53,051 bases of DNA, from the NCBI GenBank assembly GCA_002295885.1, contig DBGM01000040.1, forward strand, positions 72,282-125,332. The letters run 5' to 3'. Of the stretch, positions 42,284 to 50,765 are shown piece by piece. The stretch comes from Phycisphaerales bacterium UBA854 (GTDB taxonomy: Bacteria; Planctomycetota; Phycisphaerae; Phycisphaerales; SM1A02). Position 1 is the first letter of the stretch; the number at the start of each line of letters is the position of its first letter. The position numbers and the translations under genes were made by a program. Under the pieces are notes generated by a model. It was given only the letters and a program-made list of their open reading frames with translations, did not search any database and was not told the DNA's origin.

Positions 42284-43417
42284 TTGATCATCGTGCAGAT
42301 TCTTGATCGATACATCGTGGTGCGGGTACTGGTGAATTTCATCATCCTGTTCCTGCTGCTGTATCTCTTCGCGGCCACGATCGATGTCATTCTGAATCTG
42401 GAGCGGTTCGACGAAGTGGCCCGGGCCCGCCTGCCCGAGGATGCCGGACTGTTCCGGCGCATGGTCGCATCGCTGGGGCTGGCCTTCAATTTCCACGGGC
42501 CGCAGTTCTTCCAGTTCTACGCCTATCTGCACGGTCTGGTTGCCATCGGTGCGGTCGGATTCACCCTGTCCCAGATGAGCCGCAATCGAGAACTGGTCGC
42601 AATGCTGGCCGCCGGCCGGAGTCTGTTCCGGGCCTCCGCTCCCATCATCTGGGTCGTCCTCGGTCTCGGTCTGCTTCAGGTGGTCAATCAGGAACTGATC
42701 CTGCCCAGACTCGCGCCGCTCCTGCTTCGCGGCCACGATCAGATCGGCATGGAGGGCACGTCCGCCTTCCCGGTTCCCTTCACAACTGATTCGCAGGACC
42801 GACTGCTCCAGTCACCGGCATTCGATCCCTCCCTCGAGACGCTCCAGACGCCATCGATCATCGTCCGCGACGATCGGGGGCGTACGGTTCAGCGGATCCG
42901 GGCAAGCTCGGCCCGTTGGGACGCGGCGCAGGATGCCTGGGTGCTCGAGCAGGGGACGGCCGTCAGGATCCGGCACGATGATTCGGGTGCCACGAGTGCA
43001 TCGCGTCCTGAGCCGATCGATCTCTACCAGACCGATCTGTCGCCGGATCTGCTCACGGTCCGTCGCTTCGGCCAGTACACGGGCATGCTCAGTTCATTCC
43101 AGATCGGAAGCCTGCTGGAGAGTCCGGATGTCCAGGAGGCGGATACGCTGCGTCGCAGCCGGTACGCCAGATGGGCCACCATTCTCGTGAACATGCTGGT
43201 GATGATGATCGCCTTGCCGTTCTTCATGCATCGCGAGCCGTCGAACCTTCTGGCGCGAAGCCTGCTGTGCGCGGTCGTGGTCGTACCGATGTACCTCGTG
43301 GTGGCCACCTTCATGCTGGTTCCGCTGCCCGGCATTTCACCGGCCCTGGGCGCCTTCCTGCCCGTCATCGTGCTGCTGCCCGTCGCACTGGCCCGCTTCG
43401 GCTGGATACGAAGTTGA
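42284..43417 (+). CDS. LptF/LptG (YjgP/YjgQ) family permease
   Basis: A 377-residue permease of normal family length and the partner of the preceding gene, 16 bases downstream. The N-terminus ILDRYIVVRVLVNFIILFLLLYLF is LptG-like; the helix 2-3 region reads GLVAIGAVGFTLSQMSRNRELVAMLAAG with the conserved S.xNxEL pattern; a periplasmic domain (about residues 150-275) and three final helices (for example ILVNMLVMMIALPFFMHREPSNLLARSLL) follow. Together the two would form the LptFG channel for LptB2FG, implying an asymmetric outer membrane or related lipid export. The first codon is TTG 42284 or, nine bases later, GTG 42293; neither has a strong Shine-Dalgarno sequence. Confidence 0.86.
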   Translation: MIIVQILDRYIVVRVLVNFIILFLLLYLFAATIDVILNLERFDEVARARLPEDAGLFRRMVASLGLAFNFHGPQFFQFYAYLHGLVAIGAVGFTLSQMSRNRELVAMLAAGRSLFRASAPIIWVVLGLGLLQVVNQELILPRLAPLLLRGHDQIGMEGTSAFPVPFTTDSQDRLLQSPAFDPSLETLQTPSIIVRDDRGRTVQRIRASSARWDAAQDAWVLEQGTAVRIRHDDSGATSASRPEPIDLYQTDLSPDLLTVRRFGQYTGMLSSFQIGSLLESPDVQEADTLRRSRYARWATILVNMLVMMIALPFFMHREPSNLLARSLLCAVVVVPMYLVVATFMLVPLPGISPALGAFLPVIVLLPVALARFGWIRS

Positions 43418-43422
43418 TCGGA

Positions 43423-44418
43423 TCAGCGATCCTCGGCGGCGGACTCGTCCACCGACCAGGCCCGGCGCAGATCGGGGTCGAGAATCCGGATGCGGGGGCG
43501 TTCACCGAGCCGACCGGCTAGCTCCGCCATCTTCAGTCGTTCCTGGCTGAGTCGGGCCGATCGCTCGAGATCGCCGCGGACGGTTTCGAACTCCACGCCG
43601 TCGGCGGCCACGATCCGTTCCACCCGGGCAATCGCGTACCGGTCCTCGAGGAAGACGATTCCCGTGAGATCGCCGGGATTCAACGGCTCCAGTTCGGTGC
43701 GCAGGGCCTGGGGCCACGCGGGATCCTCGAGACTGAAGGCTTCCATGAGACCACCGCGATCCCGACTGGAATCCATCGAATGCGCGGTCGCGATGTCCGC
43801 GAACGACTCACCCCGTTGAGTCCGCTCGAGGTGCTCCTGGGCCTCCTGCAGGGTGGGCACCACGTGGATGCGGATCACGTGTCGACGGCCGTGCTCCAGG
43901 CGGTAGAGACGTTGGACCGTTTCGGGGTCCACGTCGATCTCATCGTCGACCAGCTTTCGGAGTGCCGCATTCCGCCAGAGCAGGGCCTCGTACCGCTTCG
44001 GTCCCAGCCCTTCGTTTCGTCGCAGGGTCTGGAGCACCATCAGGGCGGTGTCCCGATCATCCGAGAAACGCTCCAGAAGACGGTTCTGCTCCGCTTCAGT
44101 ATCCGCGGTGGTGATGCGCATGCTCCGCTGCTGCAGTTCCTTGCGCAAGGCCGCTTCGAGTCTGAGCTCCCGCAGGGTCTCCGCTCCGGACTGTTCGACC
44201 ATGCGGCCCTTCAGATCCGAAAGCGTGACCGGATCGTCCTCGATCATGGCCACGGGACGTTCCGCGACGGTGGATCGCACCGCCGGGGCCGTCGGGCGGG
44301 CCGCCGCCGGAGCGGCCGAGGCTCGGGTGGGGACCCCAGGGGAGTGGTTGGTGGCGCACCCCCCCCAGAGGCTCTGGCCGGCCAGCAGGAGGGATGAAAT
44401 CACGCAGAGGCGATGCAT
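43423..44418 (-). CDS. parvulin-like peptidyl-prolyl isomerase lipoprotein
   Basis: A 331-residue protein with a lipoprotein signal (MHRLCVISSLLLAGQSLWGGC, Cys at about 21) and an Ala/Pro-rich linker. A SurA/PrsA-like N-terminal helical part follows (MIEDDPVTLSDLKGRMVEQSG, LEAALRKELQQR) and then a parvulin (PpiC) domain at about residues 195-300: HVIRIHVVPTLQEAQEHLERTQRGESFADIATAHSMDSSRDRGGLMEAF, with the GG-L-E pattern expected. It ends with FETVRGDLERSARLSQERLKM. It may assist folding of exported proteins. It converges on the LptF/G genes and is divergent from flgI, so its context is mixed. An upstream ATG (44490) is possible but the lipobox favours 44418. Confidence 0.85.
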   Translation of the reverse strand: MHRLCVISSLLLAGQSLWGGCATNHSPGVPTRASAAPAAARPTAPAVRSTVAERPVAMIEDDPVTLSDLKGRMVEQSGAETLRELRLEAALRKELQQRSMRITTADTEAEQNRLLERFSDDRDTALMVLQTLRRNEGLGPKRYEALLWRNAALRKLVDDEIDVDPETVQRLYRLEHGRRHVIRIHVVPTLQEAQEHLERTQRGESFADIATAHSMDSSRDRGGLMEAFSLEDPAWPQALRTELEPLNPGDLTGIVFLEDRYAIARVERIVAADGVEFETVRGDLERSARLSQERLKMAELAGRLGERPRIRILDPDLRRAWSVDESAAEDR

Positions 44419-44476
44419 CGACACAGGGGACCGCGCCGGACGGGGGCTGTCAAGCGGCCGTCCGATCTCCCGGGAC

Positions 44477-44492
44477 TGGCACGGCATGTGCA
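44477..44492 (+). promoter_or_regulatory. sigma-54 promoter upstream of flgI
   Basis: TGGCACG-GCAT-GTGCA matches the sigma-54 consensus TGGCACG-N4-TTGCA with one mismatch; GG (44478-44479) and GC (44490-44491) have the required 12-base offset. The predicted transcript start is near 44503, about 30 bases before the flgI GTG. The AGGAGG ribosome-binding site is at 44521-44526. Confidence 0.7.
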
Positions 44493-44533
44493 TTGATTGA
44501 TCCGGACACGGAAATCGGACAGGAGGTCCCCCA

Positions 44534-45643
44534 GTGAAACAGATCTTGAGCGGGTTGTTGCTCCCGGTGATGGTCGCGATCCTTGCGCTGAGCGCAAAAA
44601 CAGCCGCAGGAACCACCGTGCAGGACCTCGTGCGGATGAAGGGGCAGGATCGGGTCTTCCTGCAGGGTCTGGGGCTGGTCGTTGGACTGGCCGGGACCGG
44701 GGACAGTTCGAAGGAATCGTGGGTCGCCGCGAAGCCGTACGCCATGCTCCTTGAGAATCTCGGGGATCCCGTCTCCAGTCTGGATCAGCTGAAGAAGGCC
44801 GATGCGTTCGCCCTCGTCTACGTCTCCATGGAGGTGCCCGCCTACGGGGCCCTGGACGGAGACCGGATCGACGTCCAGGTCGAGACGCTCTTCAATGCCA
44901 CCAGCCTCGAGGGAGGCCGACTGGTGTTCTCGCCGCTGCGACTCCCCGCTCCGCACGCCGCGAATCCGCCCATCATGGCCTTTGCCCAGGGAGCGATCGT
45001 GCTGGAAGGCGACGACAAGACCAGTGGTCGCGTCCGCGAGGGCGGTCAGATGATCCGCGACATCAAGAGCAACCCCGTCTTCAACGGGCGGGTGGAACTG
45101 GTGCTCAAGGACCAGTACGCGGGCTATCCGATGGCGGCCCGACTGGCGGACATCGTCAACAGCACCTTCGAGTTCAGCGGTGTGGATCGGCTGGCCGCGG
45201 CCGAGAACGCCAAGTCGGTGCACGTACTGGTGCCGACCGCGGATCGGACCGATCCGGCTCCGTTCATCGCGGCCCTGCTGAGTACGCCCGTCGATCCGAG
45301 CCTCATCGAAGTCGGAGCCCGCATCGTGATCAACGAACGGACGGGAACGATCCTCGTGACCGAGGATGTGGAGATCGGTCCGGTGGCGGTGTCCCACGAC
45401 GGATTGACCGTCACCAGCATCGCCCCCGAGTACGAACTGCTGGGGCTCGAGCAGCCGGCGGCACCGTCGCAGACGGCGTGGATCGGTGTCGATGCCCGCA
45501 AGAACATCCAGGGCCAGCCCATGCATCTGAACTCGCTGCTCGAGGCGCTGCGTCAGTTCAACGTACCCGTCCGGGATCAGATCGAGATCATCTACGAGTT
45601 GAAGCGGAGCGGAGCACTGCACGCGGAGGTCATCAGCGAATGA
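44534..45643 (+). CDS. flgI: flagellar P-ring protein FlgI
   Basis: A 369-residue exported protein forming the periplasmic P ring around the flagellar rod. It has a signal peptide (about residues 1-25, ending AAG) and then the family blocks VQDLVRMKGQDRVFLQGLGLVVGLAGTGDS, DAFALVYVSMEVPAYGALDGDRIDVQVE and GGRLVFSPLR, with IEVGARIVINERTGTILVTEDVEIGPVAVSHDGL near the end. Length is normal. GTG 44534 has AGGAGG seven bases before it. It is the first gene of the flagellar operon; its last codons overlap flgJ (ATGA). A P ring implies a Gram-negative type outer envelope. FlgH (L ring) is not in view. Confidence 0.96.
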   Translation: MKQILSGLLLPVMVAILALSAKTAAGTTVQDLVRMKGQDRVFLQGLGLVVGLAGTGDSSKESWVAAKPYAMLLENLGDPVSSLDQLKKADAFALVYVSMEVPAYGALDGDRIDVQVETLFNATSLEGGRLVFSPLRLPAPHAANPPIMAFAQGAIVLEGDDKTSGRVREGGQMIRDIKSNPVFNGRVELVLKDQYAGYPMAARLADIVNSTFEFSGVDRLAAAENAKSVHVLVPTADRTDPAPFIAALLSTPVDPSLIEVGARIVINERTGTILVTEDVEIGPVAVSHDGLTVTSIAPEYELLGLEQPAAPSQTAWIGVDARKNIQGQPMHLNSLLEALRQFNVPVRDQIEIIYELKRSGALHAEVISE

Positions 45644-46017
45644 ACGCCGCCGCCCTCCAGTCCCTCCTGTCCGTCGACCGCAGCCCGGTGCAGGGTCTGT
45701 CGACTCCGTCGGCGGACATCCCGTCGCCCTCGTCCTTCGGGGCGATGCTCGAACAGGAGTCCACCGTGCGGGATGCGGCCCGGAAGCTGGTGTCGTCCTC
45801 GCTGGTGCTTCCGATCCTGGCTTCGATCCGGGACGGCGGCCAGTTCATGCAGGAACCCTTCAAGCCCGGGGTGGTGGAGCGTCGGTTCGGTCCGCTGCTC
45901 GATCAGGCCCTGGCCGATGAGATCACGACCTCGTCGCGGTTCACGCTCGTCGATTCGATCGTCGAGCAGTTCACCCGCGAGGCGGCGGCCACCTCCACGC
46001 TGGAGGTCTCCGCATGA
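45640..46017 (+). CDS. flgJ: FlgJ-like rod-binding protein
   Basis: A 125-residue protein corresponding to the N-terminal rod-binding domain of FlgJ. The core EPFKPGVVERRFGPLLDQALADEIT (about residues 70-95) fits the rod-binding pattern in which a short Gly/Pro turn is followed by M/L-D-Q-x-L-A-x-x-I. There is no peptidoglycan hydrolase domain, as in many non-enterobacterial FlgJ proteins, so another enzyme must open the wall. The ATG overlaps the flgI stop, and its own stop overlaps the next ATG. Assignment rests partly on position after flgI. Confidence 0.75.
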   Translation: MNAAALQSLLSVDRSPVQGLSTPSADIPSPSSFGAMLEQESTVRDAARKLVSSSLVLPILASIRDGGQFMQEPFKPGVVERRFGPLLDQALADEITTSSRFTLVDSIVEQFTREAAATSTLEVSA

Positions 46018-46517
46018 CCGGGCGCCATCCCCACGATCCCTACCGGTCGCTGCTGCGGAATCTGGAATCGCAGGAGCAGGCCCACGCCACGATGCTCCGG
46101 GTGATCGAGGAGAGCGAATCGGCGTTGCGCGAGGGGGAGATGGACCGGTTCGTCGAGGCGTGCCGCCGTCAGCAGTCGTGCGCACTGGGGATGCAGCGTC
46201 TGGAATCGGAGCGCGAGGCGATCGTGGAGTCCTGTCCGGTCGACGGGTCGGAGCGGACCATCGACGGCATCATCGGTTCGGCCCCGGCCGAACTGGCGGA
46301 TCGGCTCCGGGACTCGATCGCCCGACTCCGCCCGCTGGTCGTGCAGACCCGTCAGCGCTGCACGGTGATCCGCAACGCGGTGGCTTCGCTGACGCGTCAC
46401 CTGGGGGGCCTGATGCAGGGAGTGCACGGCGTTCTGGGGCGGCCGGGGACCTACGGGCGTCTCGGTCTGATGGCGAGGGAGAACCAGCTCGAATTCAACG
46501 TGGATCTGCAGTCATGA
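46014..46517 (+). CDS. flgN: FlgN-like flagellar export chaperone
   Basis: A 167-residue, almost wholly helical protein with heptad-like segments (LLRNLESQEQAHATMLRVIEESESALREGEMDRFVEACRRQQ and LADRLRDSIARLRPLVVQTRQRC). The C-terminal part ends RPGTYGRLGLMARENQLEFNVDL, reminiscent of the substrate-binding tail of FlgN. Sequence identity is too low for proof, but size, all-helical nature and its place directly before flgK and flgL, its two client proteins, agree. Translation is coupled to flgJ by an ATGA overlap. Confidence 0.72.
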   Translation: MTGRHPHDPYRSLLRNLESQEQAHATMLRVIEESESALREGEMDRFVEACRRQQSCALGMQRLESEREAIVESCPVDGSERTIDGIIGSAPAELADRLRDSIARLRPLVVQTRQRCTVIRNAVASLTRHLGGLMQGVHGVLGRPGTYGRLGLMARENQLEFNVDLQS

Positions 46518-46539
46518 GGACGCGATCCGGGAGGCAGCG

Positions 46540-48234
46540 ATGAGTTACCACAGTGCATTCGAAATCGGACGCTCGGCGTTGTTCGCCTCGCAGGCCGCGA
46601 TCCAGATCGCCGGCCACAACATGGCCAACGCGTCCACTCCCGGGTACCACCGACGTTCTATCCAACTGCTGCCGGCGCAGGGTGGGGTGATCGGGACCCG
46701 GATGTACATGGGCAACGGCGTCTCGATCGGAACCATCAACCGCGAGATCGACCTGGCGCTGCAGGCCCGCTACCGGGCCTCGATCAGCCGCGAGGCATCG
46801 CTGGCGGTCGACCAGCAGTTCCTGGTGGCACTCGAGACGCTCCAGAACGAGCTCGGGGAGGGCAGCCTGTCCTCGGCCATCGATTCGTTCTTCGGAAGCT
46901 TCTCCGAACTCGCCAACACGCCCTCCGACACGGCGCTGCGGACCATCGCCCTGCAGCAGGGCGAGGTGCTCGCCGCCCGAATCAGCGAACTGGCCGCGGG
47001 CTACGACGGTCTGGCTTCGGAGATCACGTCCGGTATCCAGAACACGGTCGACGCCGCCAACGAACTGCTGCAGCAGATCGCGGTGCTCAACGGGCAGATC
47101 GGGACCTACGAGGGGTCCGGCGACGAAGCCAGTGAACTTCGCGACCAGCGCGACCTGATGGTGGATCAGCTGTCGCAGCTGATCGACGTCGAGGCGGTCG
47201 AATCGGCGGGAGGGATGATCGAACTGCGAGTCGGATCGATTCCGGTGCTCGTCGGTGACAACTCGCGCGGTCTGCAGACCAACCGGGAGGTCGATTCCGA
47301 CGGTGTGGTCAGTCTGTCGGTGCAGGTCGCCGAGGACGGATCCCGGCTCGAGCTGAGCGGCGGTTCGCTCCACGGACTCCTGACGCAGTACGGGGAGACG
47401 GTGGGCCCGGCCCGGGAGACCCTCGACACGATCGCGTTCGCACTGATCCACGAGGTGAACCGACTCCATTCGCAGGGGCAGGGGGAGCGGGGGTGGACCC
47501 AGTTGGTCGGCACCGTCTCGTTCGACGCTCCGAACCTGCCGCTGGCCCTGGGTGGGGCACCGCAGTTCCCGGTCACCGACGGACGCTTCACGATTAGTCT
47601 CCGGGATCCGGAGTCGGGCGAGATCGTCGATGGATTCACGATCGATGTGGATTCGGACGCGATGAGCCTGCAGGATGTGGTGGACGCCATCAACACGGGC
47701 GCTGCGGGACAGGTGACCGCCTCGATCGATGGCGACGGCCGTCTGGAACTGTCCGCATCCAACGGGCTCGAGATGACCTTCTCCGACGACTCCAGCGGCT
47801 TCCTCGCCGCGGCGGGGGTGAACACGTTCTTCACCGGATCGTCCGCCGCCGACATCGCCGTGAGCTCGGATCTGCTGGACAACCCGGAGCTGCTGGCGAT
47901 CGGCAGCGGCGACGTGATCGGCTCGACCGGAACCGCACTGGCCATCGCGGCCCTGCAGGACAGCGCGAGCAGCCTGCTCGGCGATCAGGCGATCGGCGAC
48001 TACTGGGCGGGATCGGTGGGCACCCTGGGAATCCGGACCGGTGCGAGTGCGGGGATGTTCCAGTCCTCCTCGCTGGTCCGGGAGAACCTGGCCGTCCAGA
48101 TGATGTCCGTCTCCGGCGTCTCCATGGACGAGGAGACCATCAACCTGCTGGCGTACGAGCGACAGTTCGAAGCGGCCGCCCGCTATCTCTCCGTCGTGGA
48201 CGAAACCCTCGAGATCCTGATGAACCTGGTCTGA
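46540..48234 (+). CDS. flgK: flagellar hook-associated protein FlgK
   Basis: A 564-residue hook-filament junction protein. The N-terminal helix block (SALFASQAAIQIAGHNMANASTPGYHRR) and the C-terminal block (SGVSMDEETINLLAYERQFEAAARYLSVVDETLEILMNLV) are canonical. The middle carries the D2 domain LLQQIAVLNGQIGTYEGSGDEASELRDQRDLMVDQLSQLIDV and an inserted module (about residues 345-430: GRFTISLRDPESGEIVDGFTIDVDSD, SLQDVVDAINT, VTASIDGDGRLELSAS). That module resembles those in the neighbouring FlgL and flagellin. The length is close to E. coli FlgK (547). A GGGAGG ribosome-binding site lies before the ATG. Confidence 0.95.
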   Translation: MSYHSAFEIGRSALFASQAAIQIAGHNMANASTPGYHRRSIQLLPAQGGVIGTRMYMGNGVSIGTINREIDLALQARYRASISREASLAVDQQFLVALETLQNELGEGSLSSAIDSFFGSFSELANTPSDTALRTIALQQGEVLAARISELAAGYDGLASEITSGIQNTVDAANELLQQIAVLNGQIGTYEGSGDEASELRDQRDLMVDQLSQLIDVEAVESAGGMIELRVGSIPVLVGDNSRGLQTNREVDSDGVVSLSVQVAEDGSRLELSGGSLHGLLTQYGETVGPARETLDTIAFALIHEVNRLHSQGQGERGWTQLVGTVSFDAPNLPLALGGAPQFPVTDGRFTISLRDPESGEIVDGFTIDVDSDAMSLQDVVDAINTGAAGQVTASIDGDGRLELSASNGLEMTFSDDSSGFLAAAGVNTFFTGSSAADIAVSSDLLDNPELLAIGSGDVIGSTGTALAIAALQDSASSLLGDQAIGDYWAGSVGTLGIRTGASAGMFQSSSLVRENLAVQMMSVSGVSMDEETINLLAYERQFEAAARYLSVVDETLEILMNLV

Positions 48235-48237
48235 CCG

Positions 48238-50157
48238 ATGCTCACGATCCCCACCAGTCTCGGCCGATTCCCCTCCCTGCTCGGGTCGCACCTGATGTTG
48301 CGCAATCTGCAGGGAACCCAGTCCAGCCTGATGCAGGCACAGATCCAGCTCGCCACGGGACGCAGCCTGTCGCGTCCGTCCGACGATGCCATGGCCGCCC
48401 GCTCGCTGCTGTCGCTGGATGCCGTCATCAGTCAGCGGATGCGGCATCTCGGGAACCTGCAGTTCGCAGACAGCACGCTGGCGACGGTGGATTCCACCAT
48501 CGGTGAACTCTCGGACCTGCTGCTCGAGGCCAAGGGCATCGCCTCGGGCTATCTCGGATCGGGGCAGGAGGCATCGATGGCGGAGGCCGATGCAACGGCG
48601 ATCGACGCCATCCTCGACCAGATCGTCTCGCTTGCGAACCATTCCCGCGACGGCCTGTTCCTCTTCGGCGGTGCCGCGACGGGGCGCAGTCCGCTGGTCG
48701 AGTTCGCCGGAGGCTGGCGGTACCAGGGAGTCGGCGAGGGGATGCTCACCGATCTGGGACTGCTGCACGATCTGCCGGTGACCATGTCCGGCGCGGACGT
48801 GTTCGGAGCATTGAGCACCCGCATCGAAGGGGATCGGGATCTGAATCCGGTCATCGAGCCGGGGACGCTGCTGGAGGATCTCGGAGGAGCGCTCGGCAAC
48901 GGCGTCCAGCCGGGAATGCTGTCCATCACGACGACGCCTCCCGGATCGCAGATCACGGTCGATCTTTCCACGGCAGTCGACATGAACGATGTGCTGACCG
49001 CGCTCGAGAACGCGGTCCCCGGAGTGTTCTCACTCGGTCCACGCGGACTGGTGATCGATGCTCCCGAACAGGTCACGATGCAGGTGGCGGAACTCGGCGA
49101 CACCACCCTGGGGGCGGATCTGGGGATTCTCGGAGCGTGGACCGGTCCGGGCTCCTTCCCGGGAGGGGATCTCGATCCGAAGTTGACGGAGCGGACCACG
49201 ATTACCTCCCTCGGACTGTCCCTGGGCACGATCCGGCTGGAGAACATCGGTCAGGTGCATGATCTGGATCTGGGAGCCGCCGAGGATGTGGGCGACGTCA
49301 TCCGGATGATCGAGGACCTCGACATCGGAATCCGGGTCGAGATCTCGGCGTCGGGCAATCGCCTGGAGGTCCACAACGAGGTGTCCGGCTCGGACATGAG
49401 CATCGGAGAGTTCGCGGGCGGGTCGACCGCGACCCAGCTCGGCATCCGGTCGATGGGCCGATCCACCTCGCTGTCCGTGTTCAACTCGGGGGAGGGAGTG
49501 GACGCACTGGAGGGGCTGACCGACCTGCGGATCATCCTGCGGGACGGTGCCGCCTTCGAGGTCGATCTCGACGGTGCAGCGACCGTGGGTGCGGTCCTGG
49601 ATGCGATCACCGCCGCCGCGACCGCCGCCTTCGGGGATCCGCCGCCCCTGTCGGTCCAACTGGCCGCGACCGGCAACGGAATCCAGCTGATCGACGCCAC
49701 GGGCGGCACCGGGCGTCTGCAGGTCGAGTCGGCGAACGGTTCGCTCGCGGCCGACCAGCTGGGACTCCTGGCATCGGTCGCCGATTCGACGTTGACGGGA
49801 GCCGACCGGGCCCGGGTCGAGGTCGAGAGCGTTTTCACGCATCTTTCCGATCTCAGGACCGCACTGCTGGAAGGTAACCAGGGCGCGATCGGCAGGCTCG
49901 TCGAGCGCATCCAGGACGACATCGACCGCGCGGCTTCGGCGCGGGCACGGGCCGGCCACCGCAGCCGGATGGTGTCCGATGCAATCGGCCGCTTCGAGTC
50001 ACGGAACATCACCGATGAGACGATTCGTTCGCAGCTTCGCGACGTGGACTACACGGATGCAAGCATGCGATTCGCAACCCTGCAGCAGCAGTTGCAGGCC
50101 AGTCTGGCCACGACGGCCAGGATCTCGTCCCTGAGCCTCATGGATTTTCTCGGATGA
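48238..50157 (+). CDS. flgL: flagellar hook-associated protein FlgL, enlarged
   Basis: A 639-residue protein, about twice the usual FlgL size (about 300-320). The N-terminus (MLRNLQGTQSSLMQAQIQLATGRSLSRPSDDAMAARSLLSLD) and C-terminus (DVDYTDASMRFATLQQQLQASLATTARISSLSLMDFLG) are flagellin-like helices as in FlgL. Between them lie three repeats of about 80-100 residues (about 225-300, 320-395 and 405-500), each with a DVxDVxxAIxxA-type helix, a beta pair ending in 'GNxxxLxxxxGG' and a closing 'xADLGI/LGI' motif. These inserts probably project from the filament junction. It follows flgK by three bases. Confidence 0.92.
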   Translation: MLTIPTSLGRFPSLLGSHLMLRNLQGTQSSLMQAQIQLATGRSLSRPSDDAMAARSLLSLDAVISQRMRHLGNLQFADSTLATVDSTIGELSDLLLEAKGIASGYLGSGQEASMAEADATAIDAILDQIVSLANHSRDGLFLFGGAATGRSPLVEFAGGWRYQGVGEGMLTDLGLLHDLPVTMSGADVFGALSTRIEGDRDLNPVIEPGTLLEDLGGALGNGVQPGMLSITTTPPGSQITVDLSTAVDMNDVLTALENAVPGVFSLGPRGLVIDAPEQVTMQVAELGDTTLGADLGILGAWTGPGSFPGGDLDPKLTERTTITSLGLSLGTIRLENIGQVHDLDLGAAEDVGDVIRMIEDLDIGIRVEISASGNRLEVHNEVSGSDMSIGEFAGGSTATQLGIRSMGRSTSLSVFNSGEGVDALEGLTDLRIILRDGAAFEVDLDGAATVGAVLDAITAAATAAFGDPPPLSVQLAATGNGIQLIDATGGTGRLQVESANGSLAADQLGLLASVADSTLTGADRARVEVESVFTHLSDLRTALLEGNQGAIGRLVERIQDDIDRAASARARAGHRSRMVSDAIGRFESRNITDETIRSQLRDVDYTDASMRFATLQQQLQASLATTARISSLSLMDFLG

Positions 50158-50208
50158 GCATTCGACGTTTGAACAACACGCCGGGGCCTACGGCCGGCAC
50201 CGGACGAA

Positions 50209-50223
50209 GGGACAGGATGTCCC
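50209..50223 (+). promoter_or_regulatory. GGA-loop hairpin in the fliW leader (candidate CsrA site)
   Basis: GGGACA (50209-50214), loop GGA (50215-50217), TGTCCC (50218-50223): a perfect 6-bp stem that presents GGA in its loop, flanked by ACA and TGT as in CsrA consensus sites. A second stem, GGGG-ACCA-CCCC, is at 50246-50257, and other GGA triplets lie at 50259 and in the ribosome-binding region (50283-50286). Binding is inferred. Confidence 0.5.
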
Positions 50224-50293
50224 CCCGAAAGCACGCAGTGTGCACGGGGACCACCCCTGGATGTGGGAGGCCGCACACAGATGGAGCGTTCAC

Positions 50294-50740
50294 ATGAACG
50301 TACAGACGACACGGTTCGGTACGGTTGAGGTCGACGACGATCGGGTGCTGGAATTCGCATCCGGACTGCTCGGATTCTCGAGCTACACCCGCTTCGTGCT
50401 GCTGCAGCCCGACGAGGACGGAGTGTTCTTCTGGCTGCAGTCGGTCGAGGCACCGGAGCTCGCCTTCGTGATCACGGATCCGCAGATCTGGGTTCCCGAA
50501 TACGAGGCGATCATCCGCAAGGAGCAGATGTCGACGCTGGACCTCGATCGGATCGAGGACGCCCAGGTCTTCGTGATCGTCAACAAGTACGACAATGCAC
50601 TGACGGCCAACCTGCAGGGCCCGCTGGTGCTCAACCTGCGCAACCAGCAGGCGATGCAGCTGGTCCTTGCCGACAAGCGATGGACCACCCGCCACCAGAT
50701 TGCGCAGCTCACCGAGGAACGCAAGGCGGCATCGGCCTGA
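50294..50740 (+). CDS. fliW: flagellar assembly factor FliW
   Basis: A 148-residue protein of normal FliW length. Family features: RFGTVEVDDDRVLEFASGLLGFSSYTRFVLL at the N-terminus, FFWLQSVEAPELAFVITDP, and toward the end FVIVNKYDN...LTANLQGPLVLNLRNQQAMQLVL. FliW binds flagellin C-termini and, when free, holds CsrA inactive so that flagellin is translated. ATG 50294 (GGAG upstream at 50283) is used rather than an in-frame ATG 18 codons earlier because the family begins at MxVxTTRFG. The order fliW-csrA-fliC is the usual one. Its leader holds a GGA-loop hairpin. Confidence 0.95.
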   Translation: MNVQTTRFGTVEVDDDRVLEFASGLLGFSSYTRFVLLQPDEDGVFFWLQSVEAPELAFVITDPQIWVPEYEAIIRKEQMSTLDLDRIEDAQVFVIVNKYDNALTANLQGPLVLNLRNQQAMQLVLADKRWTTRHQIAQLTEERKAASA

Positions 50741-50765
50741 GATCGTTCGCGAGGCACACACACCA

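Noticed and set aside
46495..48768. Minus-strand frame of 757 aa opposite flgK
   Set aside because: flgK termini are canonical; the antisense frame is a codon-bias artefact.
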